From NCBI GenBank assembly GCA_029880325.1, contig JAOUOP010000025.1, forward strand, positions 46,000-109,999: a DNA stretch of 64,000 nt. Reading direction: 5' to 3'. The position numbers were made by a program, and so were the translations under genes. Positions 53,994 to 63,863 of this stretch are shown one piece after another. Each line of letters begins with the position of its first letter. Within the stretch, counting starts at the first letter, position 1. The notes under the pieces are model-generated. The model was not told where the DNA came from, did not search any database, and saw only the letters and a program-made list of their open reading frames with translations. Source of the stretch: Myxococcales bacterium (GTDB lineage: Bacteria; Myxococcota_A; Polyangia; Polyangiales; JAFGIB01).

Positions 53994-55315
53994 CAGGCGG
54001 CCCTCCTGCCACGGACGCGCGGCCCCTTGGGCCCGGTGAGGCCCTCGTAATGGCGGGTAATCAGGTGCGACTCGATCTGCTGCACCAGGTCGAGCGCAAC
54101 GCCCACAACGATCATGATCGAGGTGCCGCCGAAGTAGAACGGCACTTTGAACGCCGAGCGCAGGAAGTCGGGCACGGTGCAGACCGCGGCCACGTAGAGC
54201 GCGCCGCCCACGGTGATGCGCGTCATCACGGTGTCGATGAAATCCGCGGTGGCCTTGCCGGGCCGGATGCCGGGGATGAAGGCGTTCTGCTTTTTCAGGT
54301 TGTCTGCGACCTGCACCGGCTGGAACTGAATCGCCGTGTAGAAGAAGCAGAAGAAGATGATCATGGTCACGTAGATCAGGGTCCAGCGCCAGTCGCCCGG
54401 CACCAGCACCTGATTGACGTAGTCCATGCCCGGCACGTTGAAGTTCGCCAGGGTGTTGGGAAACATCAGCAGCGAGCTGGCGAAGATGGGCGGAATCACG
54501 CCGGCGGCGTTGACCTTCAACGGCAGGTGCGAACTCTGCCCGCCGTAGACCTGCCGGCCCACCATGCGCTTGGCGTACTGGATGGGAATGCGCCGTTGGG
54601 CTCGCTCGAAGAAGACGATGACTGCGAAGACGGCCAGCACAACACCGGTGACCATCAACAGGGAGATGGGCTGGATCTGGCCGATCTTGACCTGAGCCCC
54701 GGTCTGGAAGAGGGCGTCGGGCAGCGCGGCGACGATGCCGGCGAAGATGATCAGAGAGATGCCGTTGCCGATACCGCGCTCGGTGATCTGCTCGCCCAGC
54801 CACATGATGAAGGCGGTGCCCGTGGTCAGCGAGATCATGGTCAGCAGACGGAATCCCCAGCCCGGAGTGGCCACCACGTCGCCGTACTGGCCGCCGTCGG
54901 TGCCGTTGAGGCCTTCGAGGAAAATCGCGATGCCGATGCTCTGCACCATGCTCAGCCCAACGGTGCCGTAGCGCGTGTACTGGTTGATCTTGCGCTGGCC
55001 GGACTCGCCTTCCTTGCGCAGCTCTTCCAGGTGCGGCACCACGGCGCTCATCAGCGTCAGGATGATGGAGGCCGAGACGTAGGGCATGATGCCCAGGGCG
55101 AAGATCGACAGCTGCTCCAGCGCGCCACCGCTGAAGAGATTGAACATGCCCAGGAACGTGCCCGACTGGGCCGCCATGATCTGGTGCATGACGTTGCGGT
55201 CGACCCCGGGCGTGGTGATGAAAATGCCGATCCGGTAGATCGCCAGCATCCCGAGCGTGAACAGCAGCCGACTCCTGAGCTCGGGGATCTTGAAGATATT
55301 GGCGATCGCATTCAT
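53993..55315 (-). CDS. secY: Protein translocase subunit SecY
   Basis: The 440-aa protein has ten hydrophobic segments and typical SecY motifs: FTLGMLAIYRIGIFITTPGV at the N-terminus, FSGGALEQLSIFALGIMPYVSASIILTLM, and QKNAFIPGIRPGKATADFID. It forms the Sec channel in the inner membrane with SecE and SecG encoded elsewhere. It lies between rplO and adk. Confidence 0.97.
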   Translation of the reverse strand: MNAIANIFKIPELRSRLLFTLGMLAIYRIGIFITTPGVDRNVMHQIMAAQSGTFLGMFNLFSGGALEQLSIFALGIMPYVSASIILTLMSAVVPHLEELRKEGESGQRKINQYTRYGTVGLSMVQSIGIAIFLEGLNGTDGGQYGDVVATPGWGFRLLTMISLTTGTAFIMWLGEQITERGIGNGISLIIFAGIVAALPDALFQTGAQVKIGQIQPISLLMVTGVVLAVFAVIVFFERAQRRIPIQYAKRMVGRQVYGGQSSHLPLKVNAAGVIPPIFASSLLMFPNTLANFNVPGMDYVNQVLVPGDWRWTLIYVTMIIFFCFFYTAIQFQPVQVADNLKKQNAFIPGIRPGKATADFIDTVMTRITVGGALYVAAVCTVPDFLRSAFKVPFYFGGTSIMIVVGVALDLVQQIESHLITRHYEGLTGPKGPRVRGRRAA

Positions 55316-55335
55316 GGCTTAGACCGTGGGTCGCT

Positions 55336-55845
55336 TCAGCTCTCGGTGGTTTCCGGGGCCGCTTCGGCCTTGGGCTTGTCGCCGAGCAGCTCGACCGTGC
55401 CGCCCGCGGCTTCAATCGCCTTGCGTGCACCGGCGCTGAAGGCGTGGGCCTTGACCGTCAACGCTTGCTCGAGACTGCCGTGGCCGAGGATCTTGATGCC
55501 GTCGTAGCGCTTGCGGATCAGCCCTGCAGCCAGCAGCTCTTCGGGGCCGACTGCGGCGCCGCTTTCAAAGCGCCCGAGGCTGCCGACGTTCACGGTCTCG
55601 ATCTTCTTGGCGAAAGGGTTGTTGAAGCCGATCTTGGGCAGCCGGCGCTGCAACGGGGTCTGACCACCCTCGAACCAGGGATGGATGGAACCGCCGGAAC
55701 GGCTCTTCTGGCCCTTCTGGCCCTTGCCGCAGGTCTTGCCCAGGCCCGAACCGGGACCACGGCCGACGCGACGGCGACGCTTGACCGCACCGGCCGGGGC
55801 GCGCAGGCGCGAGAGAAGCGGAATGTCGGTATCTGAGTCAGCCAT
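55336..55845 (-). CDS. rplO: 50S ribosomal protein L15
   Basis: From ATG 55845 the 169-aa protein has RRRVGRGPGSGLGKTCGKGQKGQKSR and GGQTPLQRRLPKIGF, diagnostic of L15. The Glu/Ala-rich C-terminal tail is slightly longer than usual. It overlaps rpmD by eight bases. Confidence 0.96.
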   Translation of the reverse strand: MADSDTDIPLLSRLRAPAGAVKRRRRVGRGPGSGLGKTCGKGQKGQKSRSGGSIHPWFEGGQTPLQRRLPKIGFNNPFAKKIETVNVGSLGRFESGAAVGPEELLAAGLIRKRYDGIKILGHGSLEQALTVKAHAFSAGARKAIEAAGGTVELLGDKPKAEAAPETTES

Positions 55846-56026
55846 CGATCTCCTCCACCGTGACCAGGTGCAAAACCTTCTTGACCATGCCGCGGAAGGA
55901 CGGCGTGTTTTCGACCGTGACGCTGCGGTTGACGCCCCGCAGGCCAAGCCCGGCGAGAATCGCACGCTGCTTGCGCGGCCTGCTGATGCCGCTGCGGATT
56001 TGGGTGACTTTGAGCTTCGGCTTCAT
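55838..56026 (-). CDS. rpmD: 50S ribosomal protein L30
   Basis: The 62-aa protein starts MKPKLKVTQIRSGISRPRKQ and contains LGLRGVNRSVTVENTPSFRGMVKKV, the L30 core. It lies between rpsE and rplO. Confidence 0.95.
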   Translation of the reverse strand: MKPKLKVTQIRSGISRPRKQRAILAGLGLRGVNRSVTVENTPSFRGMVKKVLHLVTVEEIDG

Positions 56027-56031
56027 GACAC

Positions 56032-56556
56032 TCAGGCCTGTTTGTGAACCGCTCGCGCGGCCACGTCGTCGGGGTTGAGTGAGCGGCGCGCGGCCACCTG
56101 ATGGGCGGTCTCGAGCTGCTTGAGGGCCTCGATCGTGGCCTTGACGGCGTTGATCTTGTTGTTGGTGCCAATGCACTTGGTCAGGATGTCGCGGATGCCG
56201 GCGACCTCCACCACAGCACGTACCGGACCGCCGGCGATAACGCCGGTACCGGGGCCCGCGGGGCGCAGAAGCACGCGGCCGGCGCCGTGCTGGCCCTCGA
56301 CGCGGTGCGGGATCGTGGTGCCGTCCATGGAGACCTTGAAGAGATTCTTGCGGGCGCGTTCATTGCCCTTGCGAATCGCTTCCGGGACTTCGTTGGCCTT
56401 GCCCATGCCGACGCCGACATAGCCCTTGCCATCGCCGACGACGATCAGCGCGCTGAAGCTGAAGCGGCGCCCGCCCTTGACGACCTTGGCCACGCGGTTG
56501 ATGTGGATCACGCGGTCCTGGAGGTCCTCGAGACTGTTGGGATCGATCGGGGTCAT
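56032..56556 (-). CDS. rpsE: 30S ribosomal protein S5
   Basis: The 174-aa protein has VIHINRVAKVVKGGRRFSFSALIVVGD and GYVGVGMGKANEVPEAIRKGNERARKN, the S5 signatures, with GVIAGGPVRAVVEVAGIRDI toward the C-terminus. Confidence 0.97.
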   Translation of the reverse strand: MTPIDPNSLEDLQDRVIHINRVAKVVKGGRRFSFSALIVVGDGKGYVGVGMGKANEVPEAIRKGNERARKNLFKVSMDGTTIPHRVEGQHGAGRVLLRPAGPGTGVIAGGPVRAVVEVAGIRDILTKCIGTNNKINAVKATIEALKQLETAHQVAARRSLNPDDVAARAVHKQA

Positions 56557-56576
56557 TTCTCGTTCTCCGCTCGGAG

Positions 56577-56930
56577 TTAGAACCTCAGGCCGCCCTTGCG
56601 CGCACCATCGGCCAGCGCCTTGACGCGACCGTGATACATGTAGCCGTTGCGGTCAAAGCGCACCTGCTCGATGCCCTTGGCGACGCAGGCCTGGGCCAGG
56701 GCTTCGCCAACCGCTTCGGCGGTGGCGACTTTGCCACCCTCGGCCTCGGCGCTGCGGCCGTGACTGCTGGCCGCTGCCAGCGTGGCGCCGGCGGCGTCGT
56801 CGATGACCTGCGCGTAAATCGCCTTGTTGCTGCGGAAGACCGTGAGCCTCGGACGCTCCGGATCGCCGGCGATCTTCTTGCGAATGCGGCGCTTGCGGCG
56901 CGCCCTGCCGTCGTTTTTCGTAGTGGCCAT
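56577..56930 (-). CDS. rplR: 50S ribosomal protein L18
   Basis: A 117-aa protein with RPRLTVFRSNKAIYAQVIDD and a C-terminal RFDRNGYMYHGRVKALADGARKGGLRF, as in L18. It lies between rplF and rpsE. Confidence 0.96.
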   Translation of the reverse strand: MATTKNDGRARRKRRIRKKIAGDPERPRLTVFRSNKAIYAQVIDDAAGATLAAASSHGRSAEAEGGKVATAEAVGEALAQACVAKGIEQVRFDRNGYMYHGRVKALADGARKGGLRF

Positions 56931-56954
56931 CTCGGTACTCTGCCTGTTGTCTGG

Positions 56955-57548
56955 CTACTTCTTGCCGCCGGATTTACCGGCCTTTTCACGTACGTGCTCG
57001 CCGGTATAGCGCACACCCTTGCCCTTGTAGGGCTCCGGCGGACGAAACGACCGGATATGGGCGGCGATTTGGCCCAGCACGGCCTTGTCGTGCGAGTTCA
57101 GGTGCACGCGCGGCTTTTTCAGGCCGCCCTCGTCGATGGTCTCGATACGTGCACTGATTTCGCTCGGCAGCTCCACCACCACGGGATGGGACAGGCCCAG
57201 CGCCAATTTCAGGCTTTGGCCGTTCAACTCGGCGCGGTAGCCGACGCCGACCAGGTCGAGCGAAACGTCGAAACCCTTGCTCGTGCCCTCGACCATGCCG
57301 TTGATCAGCGAGCGCGCCAGGCCCTGAAACTGCTTGGCGCTGCGGCCGGCGCCCCGTGCCGGCTTGACGGTGATGGTGCGGTCTTCGACTACCACCTCGA
57401 CCTCGGAAGGCAGCACGCGCTCGATCGACCCCTTGGGACCCTTGACCGAGACCTTGCGGCCGTCGAGGCGAACCTCGACACCGGCGGGAAGCTCAACCGG
57501 GCGCTTGCCAATGCGCGATTGAACGATTTCGGGCTGTACTTCAGCCAT
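56955..57548 (-). CDS. rplF: 50S ribosomal protein L6
   Basis: From ATG 57548 (197 aa), SRIGKRPVELPAGVEVRL and the C-terminal RSFRPPEPYKGKGVRYTGEHVREKAGKS are diagnostic of L6. The start shares a base with the rpsH stop (TGATG), which is why it is preferred over the ATG at 57563. The protein is about 20 residues longer than E. coli L6. Confidence 0.96.
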   Translation of the reverse strand: MAEVQPEIVQSRIGKRPVELPAGVEVRLDGRKVSVKGPKGSIERVLPSEVEVVVEDRTITVKPARGAGRSAKQFQGLARSLINGMVEGTSKGFDVSLDLVGVGYRAELNGQSLKLALGLSHPVVVELPSEISARIETIDEGGLKKPRVHLNSHDKAVLGQIAAHIRSFRPPEPYKGKGVRYTGEHVREKAGKSGGKK

Positions 57549-57940
57549 CACCATACCTCGCAAAGAATTTCGCCTCCCACACGGGCGTCGCGCGCCTGGC
57601 GCGCGGTGAGCACGCCGCGGGAGGTGGAGATGATCGAGATGCCGAGCCCGCCCATGACCTGGGGAAGCTCGTCGTGGCCGACGTAGACCCTGCGGCCCGG
57701 ACGGCTGGTGCGCTTGAGGCCGAGGATGGCGGAGCGCTGGTCACGGCCGTAGCGCAGAAGCACTGTCAGCGTGGCCGGCCGCTCGCGCTGCACCGTAAAG
57801 GCTTCGATGTAGCCTTCCTCCTTGAGCAGCTCGGCGATGCGAAGCTTCAGCTTGGAGAAGGGAATCTCGACGCGGTCGTGCCGCGCGAGGATCGCGTTGC
57901 GAATCCGCGTCAGCATATCGGCGATGGGATCGGTCATCAT
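57548..57940 (-). CDS. rpsH: 30S ribosomal protein S8
   Basis: The 130-aa protein begins MMTDPIADMLTRIRNA and has TSRPGRRVYVGHDELPQVMGGLGISIISTSRG, the S8 core. A second ATG three bases downstream could be the real start. Confidence 0.97.
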   Translation of the reverse strand: MMTDPIADMLTRIRNAILARHDRVEIPFSKLKLRIAELLKEEGYIEAFTVQRERPATLTVLLRYGRDQRSAILGLKRTSRPGRRVYVGHDELPQVMGGLGISIISTSRGVLTARQARDARVGGEILCEVW

Positions 57941-57952
57941 GGCGCAATCTCC

Positions 57953-58138
57953 CTACCAGCTCGACTTGGTCACACCCGGAACCTCACCCCGAAGGGCAAG
58001 CTGCCTGAGGCAGATCCGGCAGAGCTCGAATTTGCGATAGAAGGCTCGAGGCCGCCCGCATACCTTGCAGCGGTTGCGCTGGCGCACCTTGAACTTCGGG
58101 GACTTGTTCATCTTGGCGAACATGCGTGCACTAGCCAC
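57953..58138 (-). CDS. rpsN: 30S ribosomal protein S14, short zinc-binding type
   Basis: The 61-aa protein has Cys24, Cys27, Cys40 and Cys43 in CKVCGRPRAFYRKFELCRIC, the zinc ribbon of type Z S14, with the C-terminal GEVPGVTKSSW. It lies between rplE and rpsH. Confidence 0.97.
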   Translation of the reverse strand: MASARMFAKMNKSPKFKVRQRNRCKVCGRPRAFYRKFELCRICLRQLALRGEVPGVTKSSW

Positions 58139-58147
58139 AGTTCTCTC

Positions 58148-58699
58148 CTATTTCCTGAACGGCATGCCGAGGCCGGCCAGCAGCGCGCGCCCGTGCTCGT
58201 CGGTGGCGGCGGTGGTAACGAAGGTGGCACTGAGGCCCTTGATGCGGTCGATTTTGTCGTAGTCGATTTCGGGAAAGACGATCTGCTCGCGCACCCCGAG
58301 GGTGTAGTTGCCGCGGCCATCAAAAGCCTTGGGGCTGGTGCCGCGGAAGTCGCGCACCTGGGGCAAGGCCACGCTGATCAAGCGGTCGACGAACTCCCAC
58401 ATGCGTCGGCGGCGCAGGGTGACCGACACACCGATGGGCGCGCCCTCGCGGAGTTTGAAGCCAGCGATGGATTTGCGGGCGCGGGCGATGACGGGCTTTT
58501 GGCCGCTGATGGCGGCCAGCTCCTGCACCGCCGCCTCGATGATCTTGGGCGTCTGCACGGCCTCACCAAGGCCCATGTTCAGGGTCACCTTGATCAGCTT
58601 CGGTGCCTGCATCGGGTTTGCGAGCCCGAAATCTTTGATCAGGCTCGGCAGGACTTCCTTTTGGTACTTGTCCTGCAAGCGTGGCGTAGGTTCAGCCAT
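58148..58699 (-). CDS. rplE: 50S ribosomal protein L5
   Basis: The 183-aa protein has PKLIKVTLNMGLGEA, SGQKPVIARARKSIAGFKLREG and GVREQIVFPEIDYDKIDRIKGL, the L5 signatures. Binds 5S rRNA. Confidence 0.97.
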   Translation of the reverse strand: MAEPTPRLQDKYQKEVLPSLIKDFGLANPMQAPKLIKVTLNMGLGEAVQTPKIIEAAVQELAAISGQKPVIARARKSIAGFKLREGAPIGVSVTLRRRRMWEFVDRLISVALPQVRDFRGTSPKAFDGRGNYTLGVREQIVFPEIDYDKIDRIKGLSATFVTTAATDEHGRALLAGLGMPFRK

Positions 58700-58751
58700 G
58701 ACGTTCGTTCCTCTACGAATCCTTGAATGCGAACTCTGGAGCGCGTGTGGG

Positions 58752-59072
58752 CTAGCTCTCGATCACCGTTCCGGTGCGCGCCGAGACGCGGACCTTCTTG
58801 CCCTCGTCGTTCTGCTGGAAGCGCACGCGCGTTGGCTTGTCGGCCTTGGTGTCCAGCAGCATCACGTTGGACACGTGAATCGGCATGGACTTGGTGGTGA
58901 TGCCGCCCTGGGGGTTCTTGTTGGAGGGGCGCTCGTGACGCGTGACGACATTGACGCCCTCGACGATGACGCGATCGCGGTCGGTAAGCACCTTGAGGAT
59001 CTTGCCCCGTGCGCGCTTGTCCTTGCCCGCGATGACGACGACCTCGTCGCCCTTCTTCAAGCGATTGCCCAT
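58752..59072 (-). CDS. rplX: 50S ribosomal protein L24
   Basis: From ATG 59072 the 106-aa protein has the KOW motif NRLKKGDEVVVIAGKDKRARG and PIHVSNVMLLD, diagnostic of L24. The start shares one base with the rplN stop (TGATG). Confidence 0.96.
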   Translation of the reverse strand: MGNRLKKGDEVVVIAGKDKRARGKILKVLTDRDRVIVEGVNVVTRHERPSNKNPQGGITTKSMPIHVSNVMLLDTKADKPTRVRFQQNDEGKKVRVSARTGTVIES

Positions 59073-59440
59073 CACACCACCTCCGGCGCCAACGAGATGA
59101 TCTTCATGAAGCGCTTGGCGCGAAGCTCGCGCGCAACCGGCCCGAAGATGCGGGTGCCGATGGGTTCGCCCTGGGCGTTGATCAGCACGGCGCTGTTGTT
59201 GTCGAACTTGATGTAGCTGCCATCGGGGCGGCCGTGCTCTCGGGCGGTGCGGACGATGACGGCCTTGGCCACGTCGCCCTTTTTGACGCGCGAGTTGGGC
59301 AGCGCTTCCTTGATGGAGACGACGATCACGTCGCCCAGGCCGGCGTAGCGCCGGCGGCTGCCGCCGAGCACCTTGATGCACAGCACTCGCTTGGCGCCGC
59401 TGTTGTCAGCCACATCCAAAATGCTTTCGGTCTGGATCAT
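59072..59440 (-). CDS. rplN: 50S ribosomal protein L14
   Basis: The 122-aa protein starts MIQTESILDVADNSGAKRVL and ends with RELRAKRFMKIISLAPEVV, both typical of L14. Confidence 0.97.
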   Translation of the reverse strand: MIQTESILDVADNSGAKRVLCIKVLGGSRRRYAGLGDVIVVSIKEALPNSRVKKGDVAKAVIVRTAREHGRPDGSYIKFDNNSAVLINAQGEPIGTRIFGPVARELRAKRFMKIISLAPEVV

Positions 59441-59441
59441 C

Positions 59442-59750
59442 TTAGACCTCTTCCGGACGGTCGAGCAGACGCGTCACGATCCAACGCTTGGTGGCAGACA
59501 TCGGGCGACATTCGCCGATCTCTACCAGGTCGTTGGTGCGGTACTGCTCTTTCTCGTCGTGGGCGTGATACTTCTTGCGGCTCTTGACGTACTTTCCGTA
59601 GACCGGATCCCGGTAGCGGCGCTCGACGCTGACCACTACGGTCTTCTTGGCGCGGCCTTCAGCCTTGGTGTCGTTGACGACCCGTCCCTGCAGCCGACGG
59701 CGGTTACCGCGGGCCGTGGAGGTCGTTTCTTCTGCTTTGGTCTCAGCCAT
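59442..59750 (-). CDS. rpsQ: 30S ribosomal protein S17
   Basis: The 102-aa protein has GRVVNDTKAEGRAKKTVVVSVERR and the C-terminal ECRPMSATKRWIVTRLL, as in S17. It carries about 15 extra residues at the N-terminus, rich in Glu and Thr. Confidence 0.95.
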   Translation of the reverse strand: MAETKAEETTSTARGNRRRLQGRVVNDTKAEGRAKKTVVVSVERRYRDPVYGKYVKSRKKYHAHDEKEQYRTNDLVEIGECRPMSATKRWIVTRLLDRPEEV

Positions 59751-59757
59751 GGCCTTT

Positions 59758-59970
59758 TCAGTCCTGCTGCGCGTCCGCGCTCTGGCCCGCGCCCTGTGCC
59801 AGCAGGGTCTTGACGCGGGAAATGTCCCGACGCAAGCGCCGAATCCTGGCGGTGTCGTCGAGTTGGTTGGTGAAGTTCTGGAAGCGGGTCTTCCAGAGAT
59901 CGCGCGTCAAGTCGCGCTCCATCTCCAGCAGCTCACCGCGAGTCCGCTCCCTCATTTCCTTGGCCTTCAT
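59758..59970 (-). CDS. rpmC: 50S ribosomal protein L29
   Basis: The 70-aa protein starts MKAKEMRERTRGELLEMERD and has RIRRLRRDISRVKTLLAQ, the two helices of L29. Its start overlaps the rplP stop by four bases. Confidence 0.93.
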   Translation of the reverse strand: MKAKEMRERTRGELLEMERDLTRDLWKTRFQNFTNQLDDTARIRRLRRDISRVKTLLAQGAGQSADAQQD

Positions 59971-60377
59971 AGCTGCTCACTCCGGTCCATGAAGCGGCAC
60001 TTCATCGGCAGCTTGACGCCGGCCACGCGAAAGGCCTCTTCGGCGAGTTCACGGGAGACGCCTTCGATCTCGTAGAGGATGCGTCCGGGGCGAACCACGG
60101 CGACCCACTGCTCCGGGCTGCCCTTGCCCTTACCCATGCGGGTTTCGAGCGGCTTCTTGCTCAGGGGCTTGTCGGGAAAGACACGGATGTAGAGCTTGCC
60201 CGCACGCTTGGTCTTGCGCTGGATGGCCATACGAGCCGCCTCGATTTGGCGCGCGGTCACGTAGCCCCGATCCATTGCCTGCAGACCGAAATCACCGAAA
60301 GACACATCGGAGCCGCGCTGCGCGAGCCCGCGCATCTTGCCCTTCTGTTGCTTTCGGAACTTGGTTCGCTTTGGCAT
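59967..60377 (-). CDS. rplP: 50S ribosomal protein L16
   Basis: From ATG 60377 the 136-aa protein starts MPKRTKFRKQQKGKMRG and has RPGRILYEIEGVSRELAEEAFRVAGVKLPMKCRF, diagnostic of L16. An ATG two codons upstream (60383) is also possible. Confidence 0.97.
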   Translation of the reverse strand: MPKRTKFRKQQKGKMRGLAQRGSDVSFGDFGLQAMDRGYVTARQIEAARMAIQRKTKRAGKLYIRVFPDKPLSKKPLETRMGKGKGSPEQWVAVVRPGRILYEIEGVSRELAEEAFRVAGVKLPMKCRFMDRSEQL

Positions 60378-60422
60378 CAACATGGTGATTGCTCCTCGGT
60401 ATTGGGCTCTAGCGCGTTCGGG

Positions 60423-61102
<680 letters not shown>

Positions 61103-61103
<1 letters not shown>

Positions 61104-61450
61104 CAGTCCTCTCGCTCCGCGACAACCACGGTGATGTGGCTCATGCCCTTTTGAATCGGTGTGGCGCGGCCCATGGCGCGCGGACGCCAGCGAACCATGT
61201 GGTGATCGGGAGCCTTGTCGGCGAAGGCGAGCTTGACGTAGAGGCGGTCGAGGTCGACGTTCTCGTCGTGCTGCTCGGCGTTGGCGATGGCGCTGTCGAG
61301 CAGCTTCTCGATCATCGGTGCCGCTGCCTTGCGTGTGAAGCGAAGTTGCTCGATGGCCTCGGCCACGTACTTGCCGCGGACCATGTTGAGCACCATGCGC
61401 GCCTTGCGGGGTGCGATGCGCGCGTAGCGCAATTTGGCTGTTGCTTCCAT
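61103..61450 (-). CDS. rplV: 50S ribosomal protein L22
   Basis: From ATG 61450 the 115-aa protein has ARIAPRKARMVLNMVRGKYV and the C-terminal hairpin region PRAMGRATPIQKGMSHITVVVAE, typical of L22. Confidence 0.97.
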
Positions 61451-61458
61451 CGTCTGCC

Positions 61459-61764
61459 TCAGCGCTTGCCGGTGCGGGGATTGACACCGCCGCCCTTGCC
61501 CTTGCGGTCGGCCGCGTGCCCGCCGAAGGTGCGGGTCGGGGCGAACTCGCCGAGCTTGTGGCCCACCATGTTCTCGTTGACGAAAACAGTCACGAATTTG
61601 CGTCCGTTGTGAACGGCGAAGCTCAGGCCAACGAACTCCGGCGAGATCGTCGAGCGGCGCGACCAAGTCTTGATCAACTTGCGATCGCCGCTCTGCTGCG
61701 CCGTGTCCACCTTTTTCATCAGGTGGTCGTCGATGAACGGTCCTTTTTTGACTGAACGGGGCAT
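61459..61764 (-). CDS. rpsS: 30S ribosomal protein S19
   Basis: From ATG 61764 the 101-aa protein starts MPRSVKKGPFIDDHLMKKV and has IKTWSRRSTISPEFVGL and GHKLGEFAPTRTFGGHAAD, the S19 signatures. Confidence 0.97.
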   Translation of the reverse strand: MPRSVKKGPFIDDHLMKKVDTAQQSGDRKLIKTWSRRSTISPEFVGLSFAVHNGRKFVTVFVNENMVGHKLGEFAPTRTFGGHAADRKGKGGGVNPRTGKR

Positions 61765-61777
61765 CTCAGATCTCCGC

Positions 61778-62608
61778 CTACTTCTTGCTTCGCCGTTTGA
61801 CGATGAATTTGTCGGTACGCTTGTTCTTGCGGGTCTTCTTGCCCTTGGCCAACTGGCCCCAGGGGGAGCAGGGATGACGACCGCCGCTGGTGCGTCCCTC
61901 ACCACCGCCCATGGGGTGGTCTACGGGATTCATGGTGACGCCGCGGTTGTGAGGCCGGCGGCCGAGCCAGCGCGAACGACCGGCTTTGCCCAGCGAGACG
62001 CGGGCGTGCAGCACGTTGCTGACCTGTCCGATGGTGGCGCGGCAGTTGAGGTGCACCAGACGCACCTCCGAGGAGGGCAGGCGCACGTGCGCGTAGTCGC
62101 CTTCCTTGGCCATCAGCTGCGCGGCGGTTCCCGCCGAGCGCACCATTTGGCCGCCCTTGCCGATCTTCAGCTCGATGTTGTGGATCATCGTGCCGGTGGG
62201 GATGTAGCGCAGCTGCAGGGCGTTGCCGGGCTTGATGTCGGCGGTGCGTGAGGAGATGACGGGATCGCCCACCTTCAGGCCGTCGGGGGCCAGAATGTAG
62301 CGCTTCTCGCCGTCGGCGTAGTGCAGAAGGGCCAGCCGCGCGCTGCGATTGGGGTCGTACTGCAGCTTGGCCACCTTGGCCGGCACACCGATCTTGTTGC
62401 GCTTCCAGTCGACCGTTCGGTAGCGGCGCTTGTGGCCGCCGCCACGGAAACGCACGGTGGTGCGACCGGTGTTATTGCGGCCGCCGGCAGAGTTCTGCGC
62501 CTCGAGCAGGCGCCGCTCGGGACGATCCTTGGATAGGCCCTCCGAGGAGAGGACCTCGTAGTAGCGCCGTGCGGGCGAGGTGGGCTTGTATCGCTTGACG
62601 GGCATCAT
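61778..62608 (-). CDS. rplB: 50S ribosomal protein L2
   Basis: The 276-aa protein has VKRYKPTSPARRYYEV at the N-terminus and RGVTMNPVDHPMGGGEGRTSGGRHPCSPWGQ near the C-terminus with the conserved His, diagnostic of L2. Two ATGs in tandem (62608 and 62605) overlap the rplW stop; either may be used. Confidence 0.97.
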   Translation of the reverse strand: MMPVKRYKPTSPARRYYEVLSSEGLSKDRPERRLLEAQNSAGGRNNTGRTTVRFRGGGHKRRYRTVDWKRNKIGVPAKVAKLQYDPNRSARLALLHYADGEKRYILAPDGLKVGDPVISSRTADIKPGNALQLRYIPTGTMIHNIELKIGKGGQMVRSAGTAAQLMAKEGDYAHVRLPSSEVRLVHLNCRATIGQVSNVLHARVSLGKAGRSRWLGRRPHNRGVTMNPVDHPMGGGEGRTSGGRHPCSPWGQLAKGKKTRKNKRTDKFIVKRRSKK

Positions 62609-62895
62609 GCACCTTCCCAGAAGTCGATGGTTTCGCCATCGGCGACCGACACGAAGGCCTTCTTCCAGTTTTGGTTTTTGGCATGGCCGCGGCCCATGCG
62701 ACGAACGCGACCGCGCATGATCAGGGTGCGAACCTTGGTGACCTTGACCGAGAAGAGGGTCTCGATGGCATCCCGAATTTGGATCTTGTTCGCCTTCGGG
62801 TGGACCTCGAACATGTACTGATTTTCGTCTTCTTGCAGCCGGGTGCCCTTCTCGGTGAGGGTCAGCGGCCGTTTGATGATCTGCTCGGGAAGCAT
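62605..62895 (-). CDS. rplW: 50S ribosomal protein L23
   Basis: The 96-aa protein has IIKRPLTLTEKGTRLQEDENQYMFEVHPKANKIQIRDAIETLF, the L23 core, and GRVRRMGRGHAKNQNWKKA. It lies between rplD and rplB. Confidence 0.96.
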   Translation of the reverse strand: MLPEQIIKRPLTLTEKGTRLQEDENQYMFEVHPKANKIQIRDAIETLFSVKVTKVRTLIMRGRVRRMGRGHAKNQNWKKAFVSVADGETIDFWEGA

Positions 62896-62897
62896 GG

Positions 62898-63527
<630 letters not shown>

Positions 63528-63552
63528 GGTCCATCTCCGCTGAGCTGACCGC

Positions 63553-63852
63553 TCAGCTCTTGATCTCGACGTCGACACCTGCCGACAGATCGAGCTTCAT
63601 CAACGCGTCGAGCGTCTGTTGGGTCGGCTCGAGAATGTCGAGCAACCGCTTGTGGGTACGGATTTCGAACTGCTCGCGCGCCTTCTTGTCGACGTGCGGG
63701 CCGCGCAACACGGTGTACTTGTTGACGCGGGTGGGCAGCGGGATCGGACCTGCCACGCGCGCACCGGTCCGCTTCGCCGTGTCGACGATTTCGGACGTCG
63801 ATTGGTCGAGCAAACGGTAGTCGTACGCCTTGAGGCGAATGCGGATTTTCAT
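63553..63852 (-). CDS. rpsJ: 30S ribosomal protein S10
   Basis: The 99-aa protein starts MKIRIRLKAYDYRLLDQSTS and has AGPIPLPTRVNKYTVLRGPHVDKKAREQFEIRTHKRLLDI, diagnostic of S10. It is the first gene of the S10 cluster, directly after tuf. Confidence 0.97.
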   Translation of the reverse strand: MKIRIRLKAYDYRLLDQSTSEIVDTAKRTGARVAGPIPLPTRVNKYTVLRGPHVDKKAREQFEIRTHKRLLDILEPTQQTLDALMKLDLSAGVDVEIKS

Positions 63853-63863
63853 GGTGCGCTTTC

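Noticed and set aside
53355..55430. A 691-codon frame covering secY and adk
   Set aside because: Its first two thirds is a wrong frame of secY; only the adk part from 53993 is genuine.
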